Positions 25,758 through 34,572 of a stretch of DNA of 64,000 nucleotides are shown here, in pieces; position 1 is the stretch's first letter; each line of letters opens with the position of its first letter. Both the position numbers and the translations under genes were made by a program. The notes beneath the pieces are model-generated. The model searched no databases and had not been told where the DNA came from. It saw only the letters and a program-made list of their open reading frames with translations. Origin of the DNA: Microbacterium sp. LWH11-1.2 (lineage in GTDB: Bacteria > Actinomycetota > Actinomycetes > Actinomycetales > Microbacteriaceae); the NCBI RefSeq assembly GCF_038397745.1, contig NZ_CP151636.1, positions 868,001 through 932,000 of the forward strand, given 5' to 3'.

Positions 25758-26654
25758 TCATGCATCCAGGATGACGGATCGGGTGAGGTTGCGGGGCTGA
25801 TCGGGGTCGAGGCCGCGGGCGACGGCCCGGTCGAGAGCGAGGCGGTGCAGACGCACGAGGTCGGCCATGGGGTCGATCGCACGGTGCTCGAACCGTGCCC
25901 CGGTCGCCGTCACCTGTGCGGCGAGTCCCTCAGGAGCAGCGCCGAAGTGCCAGGTCACGCGGCCGGGAGCGGCGATCGCGATCGGACCGTGACGGTAGTC
26001 CATCGAGGGGTAGGACTCGGTCCACGACTGCGAGGATTCCCGCAGCTTCAGCGCGGCCTCGTGCGCGAGACCGGTCGCCCAGCCGCGACCGAGGAACGTG
26101 TACTGCTCGGCATCGCGGAGAGCTTCGTCGTCGGTGTCGGCCAGCACCGAGGCCGCGTCGGCGATCGCCGCGGTGAGGTCTTCGCCGAGAGAGGCGCGGA
26201 ACAGGGCGAGCGCCGTGGTCGCGAAGCGGGTCTGCACGACCGAGGTCTCGTCGGCGAACGGCAGCAGGACGGCCTCGTCGACCATCGAGACGAGCGGCGA
26301 AGTCGGGTCGCCGATCACGCCGATGGTCGGGATGCGCCCCTTGATGCGCTCGACGAGCTCGAGCACCTCGGTGGTGGTGCCGGAGCGGGTGAGGGCGACG
26401 ACGGCGTCGTACCCCCGATCGACGAAGGCCTCGGAGGCGGCGAAGGCGTCGGTCTCGCCCTGACCGGAGGTCTCGCGCAGGGCGGCGTAGGACTGCGCCA
26501 TGAACCACGAGGTGCCGCATCCGACGACGGCGACGCGGGCCCCGGAGGCGGGAAGCAGACCCTGCTCGGCCTTGAGGTCGGCGGCGGTCGCCCAGGTCTG
26601 GGGCTGCGAGTGGAGCTCTTCGCGCATGTGTGCGCCGGGCAGCGATTCGGTCAT
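25758..26654 (-). CDS. SIS-domain amino-sugar-phosphate isomerase/deaminase (AgaS-like)
   Basis: A 298-residue protein with two sugar isomerase domains: VGCGTSWFMAQSYAALRE and ALTRSGTTTEVLELVERIKG in the first, and FLGRGWATGLAHEAALKLRE in the second. It resembles the isomerase half of GlmS and AgaS, which turns galactosamine-6-phosphate into tagatose-6-phosphate plus ammonia. The ATG at 26654 has AGAAAGGC before it. It is first in the five-gene operon agaS-like, ROK kinase, PfkB kinase, aldolase, DeoR. Confidence 0.85.
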   Translation of the reverse strand: MTESLPGAHMREELHSQPQTWATAADLKAEQGLLPASGARVAVVGCGTSWFMAQSYAALRETSGQGETDAFAASEAFVDRGYDAVVALTRSGTTTEVLELVERIKGRIPTIGVIGDPTSPLVSMVDEAVLLPFADETSVVQTRFATTALALFRASLGEDLTAAIADAASVLADTDDEALRDAEQYTFLGRGWATGLAHEAALKLRESSQSWTESYPSMDYRHGPIAIAAPGRVTWHFGAAPEGLAAQVTATGARFEHRAIDPMADLVRLHRLALDRAVARGLDPDQPRNLTRSVILDA

Positions 26655-26973
26655 CGGGGTGCCTTTCTCGGGCGGTTGTTGCATAGTTGTGATTGTTTAA
26701 GGATTGATTCGATCATAGTATGACGATCAGGAACATCAAGATCAGGTTTCTCTTGATTTGTTTGTTCCCTTGACAAATAATCGAACAAGTTCCACCACCC
26801 TGACGGCGATCCTGCCGTCGAACTCCGAGCCTCGGCTTGAACGATCGCAGCTGCCCCGGCGAAGCGATCACCACGCACTGTCGCGTGATCGTGCTTGCGA
26901 CTGTGCACCACACCCCGTCCGGACACGGCCTCCGCATCCGGAGCGGACACTCACAGTGAGGAATGCAATACAC
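26655..26973. promoter_or_regulatory. 319-bp divergent control region of the amino-sugar island
   Basis: The AT-rich core (26680-26800) contains three palindromes: GATCATA-G-TATGAC-GATC-like (26711-26728), ATCAAGA-N9-TCTTGAT (26735-26757) and an outer GAACA...TGTTC around it. TTGACA on the plus strand (26770-26775) is a likely -35 box for the transporter genes, without a clear -10. DeoR-type and ROK-type sites both fit; no gene is seen in the gap. Confidence 0.5.
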
Positions 26974-28215
26974 ATGAAGAAGTCACTGCGGTTCGGCGCC
27001 GCCGCCATTGCGGCCGTCGCCACGCTCTCGCTCGCTTCGTGCGGGTTCGGCGGTTCGGCCGGAGACGGCGGCGGAGAGGACGCGAACACCATCGATCTCC
27101 TCGTCCCCAGCTACTCCGACGGGACGAAGGCGAACTGGGAGACCGTGATCGAGGGGTTCGAGAAGGCCAACCCCGACATCAAGGTCAAGCTCGAGCTCCA
27201 GTCGTGGGACAACCTCGAGAAGGTCGTCTCGACGAAGATCCAGGCCGGCGAGGCGCCGGACATCTACAACGGCGGTCCGTTCGCCGGCTTCGTCGGCGAT
27301 GAGCTGCTGTACCCGGTCGAGGACGTGGTGTCCGAGGACACCTTCGCCGACTTCCAGGACTCGTTCATCAAGAACGCCGAGGTCGACGGCACCGCGTACG
27401 CCCTGCCGCTGATCGCCTCGGCTCGCGCCCTGTTCGTCAACAACACGCTGCTCGCACAGGCCGGCGCGACGGCGCCGACCGACTGGGACTCGCTGCTCGA
27501 CGCCGCGACCAAGGTCTCCGCCCTCGGCGGCGGTGTCGCCGGCTACGGCATGCCGCTCGGATCCGAAGAGGCGCAGGCCGAGGCGGCCGTGTGGCTGTGG
27601 GGCGGCGGCGGCTCGTTCGGCGACGCGTCCGAGATCACGATCGACACCCCGGAGAACCTCGTCGGTGCCGAGCAGATCAAGAAGATGATCGACGCCGGTG
27701 CGACGCAGGCCGACCCCGGCTCGACGCAGCGCTCGCCGCTGATGGACATCTTCATCCAGGGCAAGATCGGCATGCAGGTCGGCCTGCCGCCGACGGTCGG
27801 CCAGATCGAAGAGGGCAACCCCGACCTGGACTACTCCATCGTCCCGATCCCGACCAAGGACGGCTCGCCGTTCACGCTCGGAGTCATGGACCAGCTGATG
27901 GCGTTCCAGAACGACGGCGACAAGGCCGAGGCGATCACGAAGTTCTTCGACTACTTCTACTCCGCTGACGTCTACGTGCCGTGGGTGCAGGCCGAGGGCT
28001 TCCTGCCCGTCACGAAGTCCGGCTCCGAGCAGCTGTCCGGCGAGGAGGCCCTCAAGCCGTTCCTCGACGTGCTGCCCGACGCCAAGTTCTACCCGTCGAC
28101 GAACGCCCAGTGGTCCGCTGCCGACGGCGCTTTCAAGTCGCTGTTCGGTCAGCTGCAGTCCAAGCCGGCTCAGGACGTCCTGACCGAGATCCAGGCGCAG
28201 GTCGACGCGGGCTGA
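26974..28215 (+). CDS. Sugar ABC transporter substrate-binding lipoprotein
   Basis: A 413-residue solute-binding protein of the CUT1 type. The signal ends in a lipobox LASC with Cys23 as the lipidation site. The mature part begins with a Gly/Asp-rich spacer, then the family-1 fold (TVIEGFEKANPDIKVKLELQ, GEAPDIYNGG, WLWGGGGSFGD). GAGGA lies 11 bases before the ATG. It starts the three-gene importer divergent from the catabolic operon, so it probably captures an N-acetylhexosamine or short oligosaccharide. Confidence 0.92.
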   Translation: MKKSLRFGAAAIAAVATLSLASCGFGGSAGDGGGEDANTIDLLVPSYSDGTKANWETVIEGFEKANPDIKVKLELQSWDNLEKVVSTKIQAGEAPDIYNGGPFAGFVGDELLYPVEDVVSEDTFADFQDSFIKNAEVDGTAYALPLIASARALFVNNTLLAQAGATAPTDWDSLLDAATKVSALGGGVAGYGMPLGSEEAQAEAAVWLWGGGGSFGDASEITIDTPENLVGAEQIKKMIDAGATQADPGSTQRSPLMDIFIQGKIGMQVGLPPTVGQIEEGNPDLDYSIVPIPTKDGSPFTLGVMDQLMAFQNDGDKAEAITKFFDYFYSADVYVPWVQAEGFLPVTKSGSEQLSGEEALKPFLDVLPDAKFYPSTNAQWSAADGAFKSLFGQLQSKPAQDVLTEIQAQVDAG

Positions 28216-28246
28216 GCCCGCTGAACGGAGAGGTTCGGGTATTCCC

Positions 28247-29212
28247 ATGAGCCAGACAACAGAGTCCTCGAACCTCGCGGGGGCGGCCACCGGTCGCCCC
28301 CGCACTCCGGGCGCCGTCTCACGGCGCACGTCGCGCGGCAAGGACCTCGTCCAGGCGCTGCCCTGGATCGCGCCCGCGCTGCTGCTGATCGTCGGCGTGG
28401 TGTTCTTCCCCGCCGGGGTGATGTTCTTCAACTCGACGCGCGACATCTCCCTCTCGGGCCTCGACAAGGGCTCAGTCGGGTTCGACAACTTCGCGACCGT
28501 GTTCGCGTTCGCGGAGTTCTGGCCGATCCTCGGCCGCACGATCATCTGGGTCGTCTCGGTCGTCGCGTTCACCGTCGTGATCTCGCTCGGCCTCGCGCAG
28601 ATCCTGAACAAGGCGTTCCCGGGACGTCAGATCGTCCGCATGGCCGTGATCGTTCCCTGGGCGGCATCCGTCGTGATGACGACCATGGTGTTCTACTACA
28701 GCCTCGAGCCGTACTTCGGGGTGTTCAACAAGTTCCTCTACGACATCGGCCTCTCGGACGACGCGGTCGGATACGGGTGGACCAAGAACCCCGCCACCGC
28801 GTTCGCCTGGTCGATCGTGATCGCGATCTTCGTGTCGTTGCCGTTCACGACGTACACGATCCTCGCCGGGCTCCAGTCCGTGCCCGCCGACGCGATCGAG
28901 GCCGCGAAGATGGACGGCGCCGGTCCCGTCCGCACGTACTGGTCGATCATCCTCCCGCAGCTGCGCAGCGCCCTCGCGGTCGCGATCCTCATCAACATCA
29001 TCAACGTGTTCAACTCGCTGCCGATCCTCAAGGTGATGACCGGGTCCATCCCCGGCTACGGGGCCGACACGATCATGACGATGATCTTCAAGTACATCGA
29101 GCTGCAGAAGAAGGTCGACGTCGCCAGCGCCCTGTCCGTCGTCGCGTTCCTGATCGTGATCGTGATCGTCGCGATCTACGTGAAGGTCGTCAAGCCCATG
29201 AAGGAGGTCTGA
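28247..29212 (+). CDS. Sugar ABC transporter permease (MalF/UgpA type)
   Basis: A 321-residue membrane protein with six transmembrane segments after a cytoplasmic N-terminus of about 40 residues. The EAA loop is AIEAAKMDGAGPVRTYWSII, the docking site for the ATPase. It pairs with the next permease. No ATPase gene is present in the cluster. Confidence 0.92.
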   Translation: MSQTTESSNLAGAATGRPRTPGAVSRRTSRGKDLVQALPWIAPALLLIVGVVFFPAGVMFFNSTRDISLSGLDKGSVGFDNFATVFAFAEFWPILGRTIIWVVSVVAFTVVISLGLAQILNKAFPGRQIVRMAVIVPWAASVVMTTMVFYYSLEPYFGVFNKFLYDIGLSDDAVGYGWTKNPATAFAWSIVIAIFVSLPFTTYTILAGLQSVPADAIEAAKMDGAGPVRTYWSIILPQLRSALAVAILINIINVFNSLPILKVMTGSIPGYGADTIMTMIFKYIELQKKVDVASALSVVAFLIVIVIVAIYVKVVKPMKEV

Positions 29213-29214
29213 TC

Positions 29215-30141
29215 ATGACCGTGACCGAGACCGAACTCGTCACCACCACCGGCCGCGGCGGACGCCCCCTTCCGCCGCTGAACGGTCGCAAGCGCCGCTA
29301 CACCGAAGACCAGGTCACCCTCCCGCGCGTCATCCTCCGCACCGCCGCCGGGTTCCTCGTCCTCGCGATCTTCGTCCTCCCGTACCTGATCATGTTCGCA
29401 GGCTCCGTGAAGACGAAGCCCCAGATCCGCTCCGTCGACCCCACCTACCTCCCGACCGAATGGCACTGGGAGAACTACCTCACGATGTGGTCGACACCCG
29501 AGACGCCACTGCCGTACAACCTCATCTCGACGATCATCATCGCCGTGTTCGCGACCCTGCTCGTGCTGCTCGTCTCCCTCCCCGCCGCGTACTACACGGC
29601 ACGGTTCAAGTTCCCCGGCCGCATGGTGTTCCTGTTCCTCGTGATCGTGACCCAGATGCTGCAGCCGGCCGTGCTGACCTCGGGCCTGTTCCGCCAGTTC
29701 ACGACCCTCGGACTCGGCGACACCTGGGCGGCGATGATCTTCATCAACGCCGCATTCAACCTCTCGTTCGCCGTGTGGATCATGCACTCCTTCTTCGCCG
29801 GCATCCCCAAAGAGGTCGACGAAGCCGCGCAGATCGACGGCGCGGGACGCTTCACCGTCCTGTTCAAGATCAACTTGCCGCTCGTCTGGCCCGGCATCGT
29901 CACGGCGATCGTGTTCACGTTCGTCGCCTGCTGGAACGAGTTCGCGGCCTCGCTGGTGATCCTGTCCACCGACAAGAACCAGCCGCTCTCCGTCGCACTG
30001 ACGAAGTTCGTCGGTCAGTACGAGACCAGCTGGCAGTACGTGTTCGGCGTCTCCATCGTCGCCATCCTCCCCGTCGTCATCCTCTTCATGCTCATCGAGA
30101 AGCGCCTCGTCGGCGGCCTCACCGCCGGCAGCGTCAAATAG
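29215..30141 (+). CDS. Sugar ABC transporter permease (MalG/UgpE type)
   Basis: A 308-residue permease with six transmembrane segments; the EAA loop is EVDEAAQIDGAGRFTVLFKI. The ATG lies three bases after the stop of the partner gene. The lack of an ATPase gene here is normal in actinobacteria, where a shared MsiK-type ATPase encoded elsewhere energises several CUT1 importers. Confidence 0.92.
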   Translation: MTVTETELVTTTGRGGRPLPPLNGRKRRYTEDQVTLPRVILRTAAGFLVLAIFVLPYLIMFAGSVKTKPQIRSVDPTYLPTEWHWENYLTMWSTPETPLPYNLISTIIIAVFATLLVLLVSLPAAYYTARFKFPGRMVFLFLVIVTQMLQPAVLTSGLFRQFTTLGLGDTWAAMIFINAAFNLSFAVWIMHSFFAGIPKEVDEAAQIDGAGRFTVLFKINLPLVWPGIVTAIVFTFVACWNEFAASLVILSTDKNQPLSVALTKFVGQYETSWQYVFGVSIVAILPVVILFMLIEKRLVGGLTAGSVK

Positions 30142-30166
30142 GGCGCTCGGGGGCGGACGCCGCCGC

Positions 30167-31375
30167 TCAGTCGGATGCCGGGCGCGCCGACGGGCGCATG
30201 AGCGAGACGCCGAGCACGCTGCCGAGCACGTGCCGACCCGGCCCCAGGGCCGGGTCGGAGTCGTGCGCGAAACGGATCGGCGGGGATGCCGTCCCCTTGG
30301 GCCGGTTCTGCTCGAAGCCGGAGCGCACGGCCGTCAGGAAAGGCTCCCCGAGCAGCGGCGCGCGGCCGACGATGACGATCTCGTGCGGGTCGGTGAGACC
30401 CGAGAGGATGCGCAGGGCGGCGGCGACGGACTCGGCGCCCAGCTGCATCCGCTCCTCGGCGCCGTCGGCCTGCAGCAGCGCACGGACACCCTCCGGCTCC
30501 AGCTCGTCGTGGAAGTCGGGGCCGAGGATGGCCGTCAGCGAGGCGACGGCCTCGATGCACCCGTAGCCGCCGCATCGGCAGCGAACGCGGGAGCCGTTGC
30601 CGCCGAACGCGACGTGGCCGATCTCGCCCGCACGATTCGTCGCGCCGGGGAGCACGCGTCCGTCGATCGTCACGGCGGCGCCGATGCCCTCGCCCATACG
30701 CAGCACGAGCCGCTGCACGCCCGCCGCCTCGTCGAACACCGATTCGGTGAGCGCCTCGCCGTCGGCGTCGTTGAGGATGACGATGGGGAGCTCGGCCTCC
30801 GCGCGGACGAGCTCGGCCAGAGGCACGTCGCGCCACCCCAGGAGCACGCTCTCTCGCACGACGGCTCCGTCGGTGACCCCGGGGGACTGCAGGCACACGG
30901 CGAGCACGCGATCAGGGAAGTCGCGCACGAGCTCGCCGGTCACCCGGGCGACGTCGGCGGGCTGCACACCGGAGGCGTATGTCGTCACGCGGGTGAGGAC
31001 GCGGGCGCCGCTCAGATCGAGCAGGACGGCCTCCACGCTCTGCGCGCGGACGATCACGACGCACACGAGGTAGTACGCGCGGTTGAGCTCGACGCGCGTG
31101 CCCGGCTTGCCACCGGTGCTCTCGGCCTGCTCGCCCTCGACGACGAGGCCGAGCGCGATCAGCTCGTTGACGAGAGATGACGTGGTGGCGGTCGTCAGGC
31201 CGGTCAAGCGGGCGAGGCTCGCACGGGTCACCGAGTCGTCGGAGCCGATGAGCGCGAGCGCACGACGAAGGTGATCGCGACGGATCTTCCCCTTGCCGTC
31301 AAGGAGGCCCTCCGCACCGCCGCCGAAGACGGATCGCTCGAGCCGCGCCCTCGTCCCTTGCACCTCTGCCAGCAT
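30167..31375 (-). CDS. ROK-family transcriptional repressor
   Basis: A 402-residue protein with an N-terminal winged helix (residues about 30-95; ASLARLTGLTTATTSSLVNE) and a ROK sugar-sensing domain with GEIGHVAFGGNGSRVRCRCG carrying the zinc cysteines. The ATG at 31375 (after AGGACGTCG) was chosen because the GTG at 31432 lies inside the promoter of the divergent GH123-like gene. It likely represses that promoter through the palindrome at 31469-31483 and perhaps the transporter operon, with which it is convergent. Confidence 0.88.
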   Translation of the reverse strand: MLAEVQGTRARLERSVFGGGAEGLLDGKGKIRRDHLRRALALIGSDDSVTRASLARLTGLTTATTSSLVNELIALGLVVEGEQAESTGGKPGTRVELNRAYYLVCVVIVRAQSVEAVLLDLSGARVLTRVTTYASGVQPADVARVTGELVRDFPDRVLAVCLQSPGVTDGAVVRESVLLGWRDVPLAELVRAEAELPIVILNDADGEALTESVFDEAAGVQRLVLRMGEGIGAAVTIDGRVLPGATNRAGEIGHVAFGGNGSRVRCRCGGYGCIEAVASLTAILGPDFHDELEPEGVRALLQADGAEERMQLGAESVAAALRILSGLTDPHEIVIVGRAPLLGEPFLTAVRSGFEQNRPKGTASPPIRFAHDSDPALGPGRHVLGSVLGVSLMRPSARPASD

Positions 31376-31425
31376 CGACGTCCTGCTCCCCTTCGCGCCT
31401 GTTCGCGCCCGATCGCCGCGGAACC

Positions 31426-31483
31426 TTGACACGCGGCCGCTCCAAACTCTACGCTAGCCCCACTTCGCTTACTCACTAAGTAA
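31426..31483 (+). promoter_or_regulatory. Promoter and ROK operator of the GH123-like gene
   Basis: TTGACA (31426-31431) and TACGCT (31450-31455) are 18 bp apart. The palindrome TTACT-CACTA-AGTAA (31469-31483) lies just after the expected transcription start, the same order as at the second ROK gene (38403-38457). Confidence 0.7.
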
Positions 31484-31534
31484 AGTCCCACACCCGAGTT
31501 CCCCGCTTTCTCGATGCCGACAAGACAGGACCCG

Positions 31535-34510
31535 ATGAACGTGCCTGAGACATTGCTGCCCCCGCGCCGCTCGCGCGCCCGATCCCTCCGCAGAAGCGGC
31601 GCGGCGATCGTGGCCCTCGCGCTCGCGCTCCCCCTCCTCCCGATGCTGTCCGCGCCCGCGGCGGCAGAGGAGACCACCGTGATCGTCGACGACGCCGTCA
31701 CCTCCACGACCGAGGGTTTCGACTTCCCCGCCAAATGGGTCGGCGACGCCGATCTCGATCCCACGAAGTGGATGAACGGAACCGAGCACTGGGTCCGCGC
31801 CGGCGACACCCCCAGCATGACCTTCCGCTTCACCGGCGTGCAGGCCGAGCTCCTCGGCAACACGGACCCGGCCCACGGCACCTACGCGTTCTCCGTGGAC
31901 GGCGGGCCGGAGACGATCGTCGACGCCTACTCGGCCACGCGCCAGTACCAGCAGCTCCTCTTCTCCACCGGCGTGCTGCCGTCCGGACCGCACACCGTGG
32001 TCCTGCGCGTGACCGGGCAGAAGAACCCCGCCGCCTCCCGCGCCGGCGCCCAGATCGACTTCGCCCGCGTGACGAAGGAGCTCGTCGCCGCCACCGGCGT
32101 CTCGCTGGACCAGACGCCGCTGACGCTCGAGGCCACCAGCACGGCGAAGCTCGAGGCGACGGTCGCTCCTGCCGACGCGACCGACACAACGGTCGCGTGG
32201 TCCTCGGATGACGAGGGCGTGGCCACGGTCGCCGCCGACGGAACGGTCACCGCGGTCGCGGCGGGCGAGGCGACCATCACCGCCACCACGCGCGACGGGG
32301 GCTTCACCGCTCACCGCACCGTCACCGTGACCGCGGCGCGCACCGAGCTCTCCGGATCCGTGGCGGACACCAACTTCCACTACGTGACCGCGAAGTCCTT
32401 CGACGACTACCGCCGCAAGTACTACTCCGATGTCGTGACGATGAACACGACGGCGTGGCAGGGCACCGCCTGGCAGCGCGACCGCGTCAACGCGCAGTTC
32501 GTGCTCTGGACCGCCGGTGAAGCCAAGACCGGCGTCCGCGTGGAGAGCGCGCACCTCCAGAGCGCCGACGGCGCATCCCTCGACGACGGCATCACCGCCA
32601 CGCTGATCTCGACCGTCATGGCCGGACGCGGACGCCCGTCGCTCGGAAGGCCGCAGGAGCCGATCCCGGACGTCCTCAAGCCTGTGGCTTCTGTCGAGAT
32701 GGCGCCGCGCTCGGTGCAGCCCGTCTGGATGACGGTCGATGTGCCGGCCGATGCCGCGCCCGGCGTGTACGACGGCACGGTCGTCGTGGTCAGCGACCAG
32801 GGCGATCGCATCGAGCTGACCCTCGCTCTCGAGGTCCTCGACCTCCGTCTCCCGGCCGCGGGCGACTGGGAGCAGTTCGTCGACCTGTGGCAGAACCCCT
32901 ACGCGGTCGCCCGCACCGAGGGCATCCCGCAGGACCAGCTCTGGAGCGAGGCGCATCTCGCGGCCATGCTGCCGCACTACCAGCGCCTCCGCGACGCCGG
33001 CCAGGACGTCATCACCACGACCGTGGTCAAGGACCCCTGGGCGTCGCAGACCTACGACCCGTACGACTCCATGGTCGAGTGGACGAAGAACGCCGACGGC
33101 ACCTGGTCGTTCGACTTCAGCGTCTTCGACCGATGGGTCGAGTTCATGATGGACGACGTCGGGATCGACGGCCAGATCGATGCGTACTCGATGGTGAACT
33201 GGGCGAGCAAGGTCGAGTACTTCGACGTCGCTCAGAACCGCCGGATCACGGCGTCGGTGCCGGTCGGCACGCCCATCTGGCGCGAGATGTGGACCGCGTT
33301 CCTGGAGAAGTTCGGTCCGCACCTCAAGGAGAAGGGCTGGTTCGACATCACCTACATGGCGATGGACGAGCGGGCGCTCGACGACATCCTCAAGGCGGTC
33401 GATCTCATCGACGAGGCAGCACCCGGGCTCAAGGTCGGCGCCGCGATGAACTACAACAGCCTGCACGACCCGCGCCTCGACCGCATCGACAAGATCTCGG
33501 TCTCGGCCGACAACGTGCTCATCGGCGACGAGGAGTTCGAGACCGTCGCCGCGCACCGCCGCGAGCTCGGACTGATCACGAGCATCTACTACTGCGTCGG
33601 CATCTACCCGAACACCTTCGTGCGGTCGAACCTCGCCGAAGCGGTGTGGGGCCAGTGGAAGACGACGGCGACGGCATCCGACGGCTACCTGCGGTGGGCG
33701 TACGACAGCTTCGTCGAGGATCCGTTCGCGACGGTCGACTTCAAGACCTGGGAGTCGGGAGACGCGGCGCAGGTGTATCCGCACGACATCTCGTCGGTCC
33801 GCTGGGAGCACATGAACGAGGGGATCCGCGACGCCGAGAAGGTCCGCTGGCTCTCCGCACGATCGACGGATGCCGCGACCGCTCTGAGCGCCGCGATGGC
33901 GGAGATGGCGAACCCGGGCTTCAAGAAGGATCCCTACGGCGGCGTCATCGATCCGGGTGACGTCGACATCCCCGCCGAGGTCGACCGGCTCCAGGCCGCC
34001 CTCGATGCCGCGACCCGCACGTATCTCGCCGACCGCGAAGCAGCCTTCGACGTGTCGATCTCGGACACCGCCCTCACGGTCGGGTCGGAGGCCACGGCGA
34101 CGGTCGCCGGGCTGGAACCCGGCAGCACCGCGACGTTCGAACTGCACTCCGACCCGGTGCTGCTCGGCACGGCTGTGGCGGATGCCGACGGCACGGCACG
34201 CCTCGCGTTCACGGTGCCGGTCGTCCCCGCCGGGGCGCACGACCTCGTGGTGAGCGCACGCGACGCGGCAGGCACGCCGGGCAGCATGTCGCTCGCCGTC
34301 ACCGTGAGTGCCGCCCCGAGCCCCGGCGGCGGTGACGGGTCCGCCGGTCCCGGAACCGGAACCGGAACCGGCGCCGGCTCGTCGAACGGCAGCGCTCTGG
34401 CCACCACCGGCCAGGACCCCACCCTGATCACGATGGCCATCCTGCTGGCAGTGCTCCTCCTCGCAGGTGGCGCCGTCGCCGTCCGACGCAGGCGTTCCCC
34501 CCGCGCCTGA
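31535..34510 (+). CDS. Secreted, sortase-anchored GH123-like glycoside hydrolase (DUF4091) with Big_2 domain
   Basis: A 991-residue surface enzyme. An N-terminal signal peptide (about residues 20-45) is followed by a beta-sandwich (to about 180), a Big_2 immunoglobulin-like domain (about 190-270), a second beta-sandwich and a DUF4091/GH123-like barrel (about 440-800) with the adjacent acid pair Asp611-Glu612 (YMAMDERAL) expected for substrate-assisted hydrolysis of N-acetylgalactosaminides. A C-terminal Ig-like domain and Gly/Pro/Thr linker lead to LATTG (955-959), a hydrophobic segment and RRRR tail: a class E (LAXTG) sorting signal. ACAGGA favours the ATG at 31535 over 31514. It would release GalNAc outside the cell for the neighbouring importer. 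Confidence 0.85.
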   Translation: MNVPETLLPPRRSRARSLRRSGAAIVALALALPLLPMLSAPAAAEETTVIVDDAVTSTTEGFDFPAKWVGDADLDPTKWMNGTEHWVRAGDTPSMTFRFTGVQAELLGNTDPAHGTYAFSVDGGPETIVDAYSATRQYQQLLFSTGVLPSGPHTVVLRVTGQKNPAASRAGAQIDFARVTKELVAATGVSLDQTPLTLEATSTAKLEATVAPADATDTTVAWSSDDEGVATVAADGTVTAVAAGEATITATTRDGGFTAHRTVTVTAARTELSGSVADTNFHYVTAKSFDDYRRKYYSDVVTMNTTAWQGTAWQRDRVNAQFVLWTAGEAKTGVRVESAHLQSADGASLDDGITATLISTVMAGRGRPSLGRPQEPIPDVLKPVASVEMAPRSVQPVWMTVDVPADAAPGVYDGTVVVVSDQGDRIELTLALEVLDLRLPAAGDWEQFVDLWQNPYAVARTEGIPQDQLWSEAHLAAMLPHYQRLRDAGQDVITTTVVKDPWASQTYDPYDSMVEWTKNADGTWSFDFSVFDRWVEFMMDDVGIDGQIDAYSMVNWASKVEYFDVAQNRRITASVPVGTPIWREMWTAFLEKFGPHLKEKGWFDITYMAMDERALDDILKAVDLIDEAAPGLKVGAAMNYNSLHDPRLDRIDKISVSADNVLIGDEEFETVAAHRRELGLITSIYYCVGIYPNTFVRSNLAEAVWGQWKTTATASDGYLRWAYDSFVEDPFATVDFKTWESGDAAQVYPHDISSVRWEHMNEGIRDAEKVRWLSARSTDAATALSAAMAEMANPGFKKDPYGGVIDPGDVDIPAEVDRLQAALDAATRTYLADREAAFDVSISDTALTVGSEATATVAGLEPGSTATFELHSDPVLLGTAVADADGTARLAFTVPVVPAGAHDLVVSARDAAGTPGSMSLAVTVSAAPSPGGGDGSAGPGTGTGTGAGSSNGSALATTGQDPTLITMAILLAVLLLAGGAVAVRRRRSPRA

Positions 34511-34525
34511 TCGGGCTTCCCCACA

Positions 34526-34562
34526 GGGCCGTCACCGCCTCCCCTCAGCGCGGTGACGGCCC
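34526..34562. terminator. Bidirectional terminator
   Basis: GGGCCGTCACCGC (34526-34538) pairs perfectly over 13 bp with GCGGTGACGGCCC (34550-34562), followed by TTCTT. It lies between the convergent GH123-like gene and the isomerase gene. Confidence 0.85.
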
Positions 34563-34572
34563 TTCTTCGCGC

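Noticed and set aside
31469..34240. Minus-strand open frame of 923 codons
   Set aside because: Antisense shadow of the GH123-like gene, without recognisable domains or a ribosome site.
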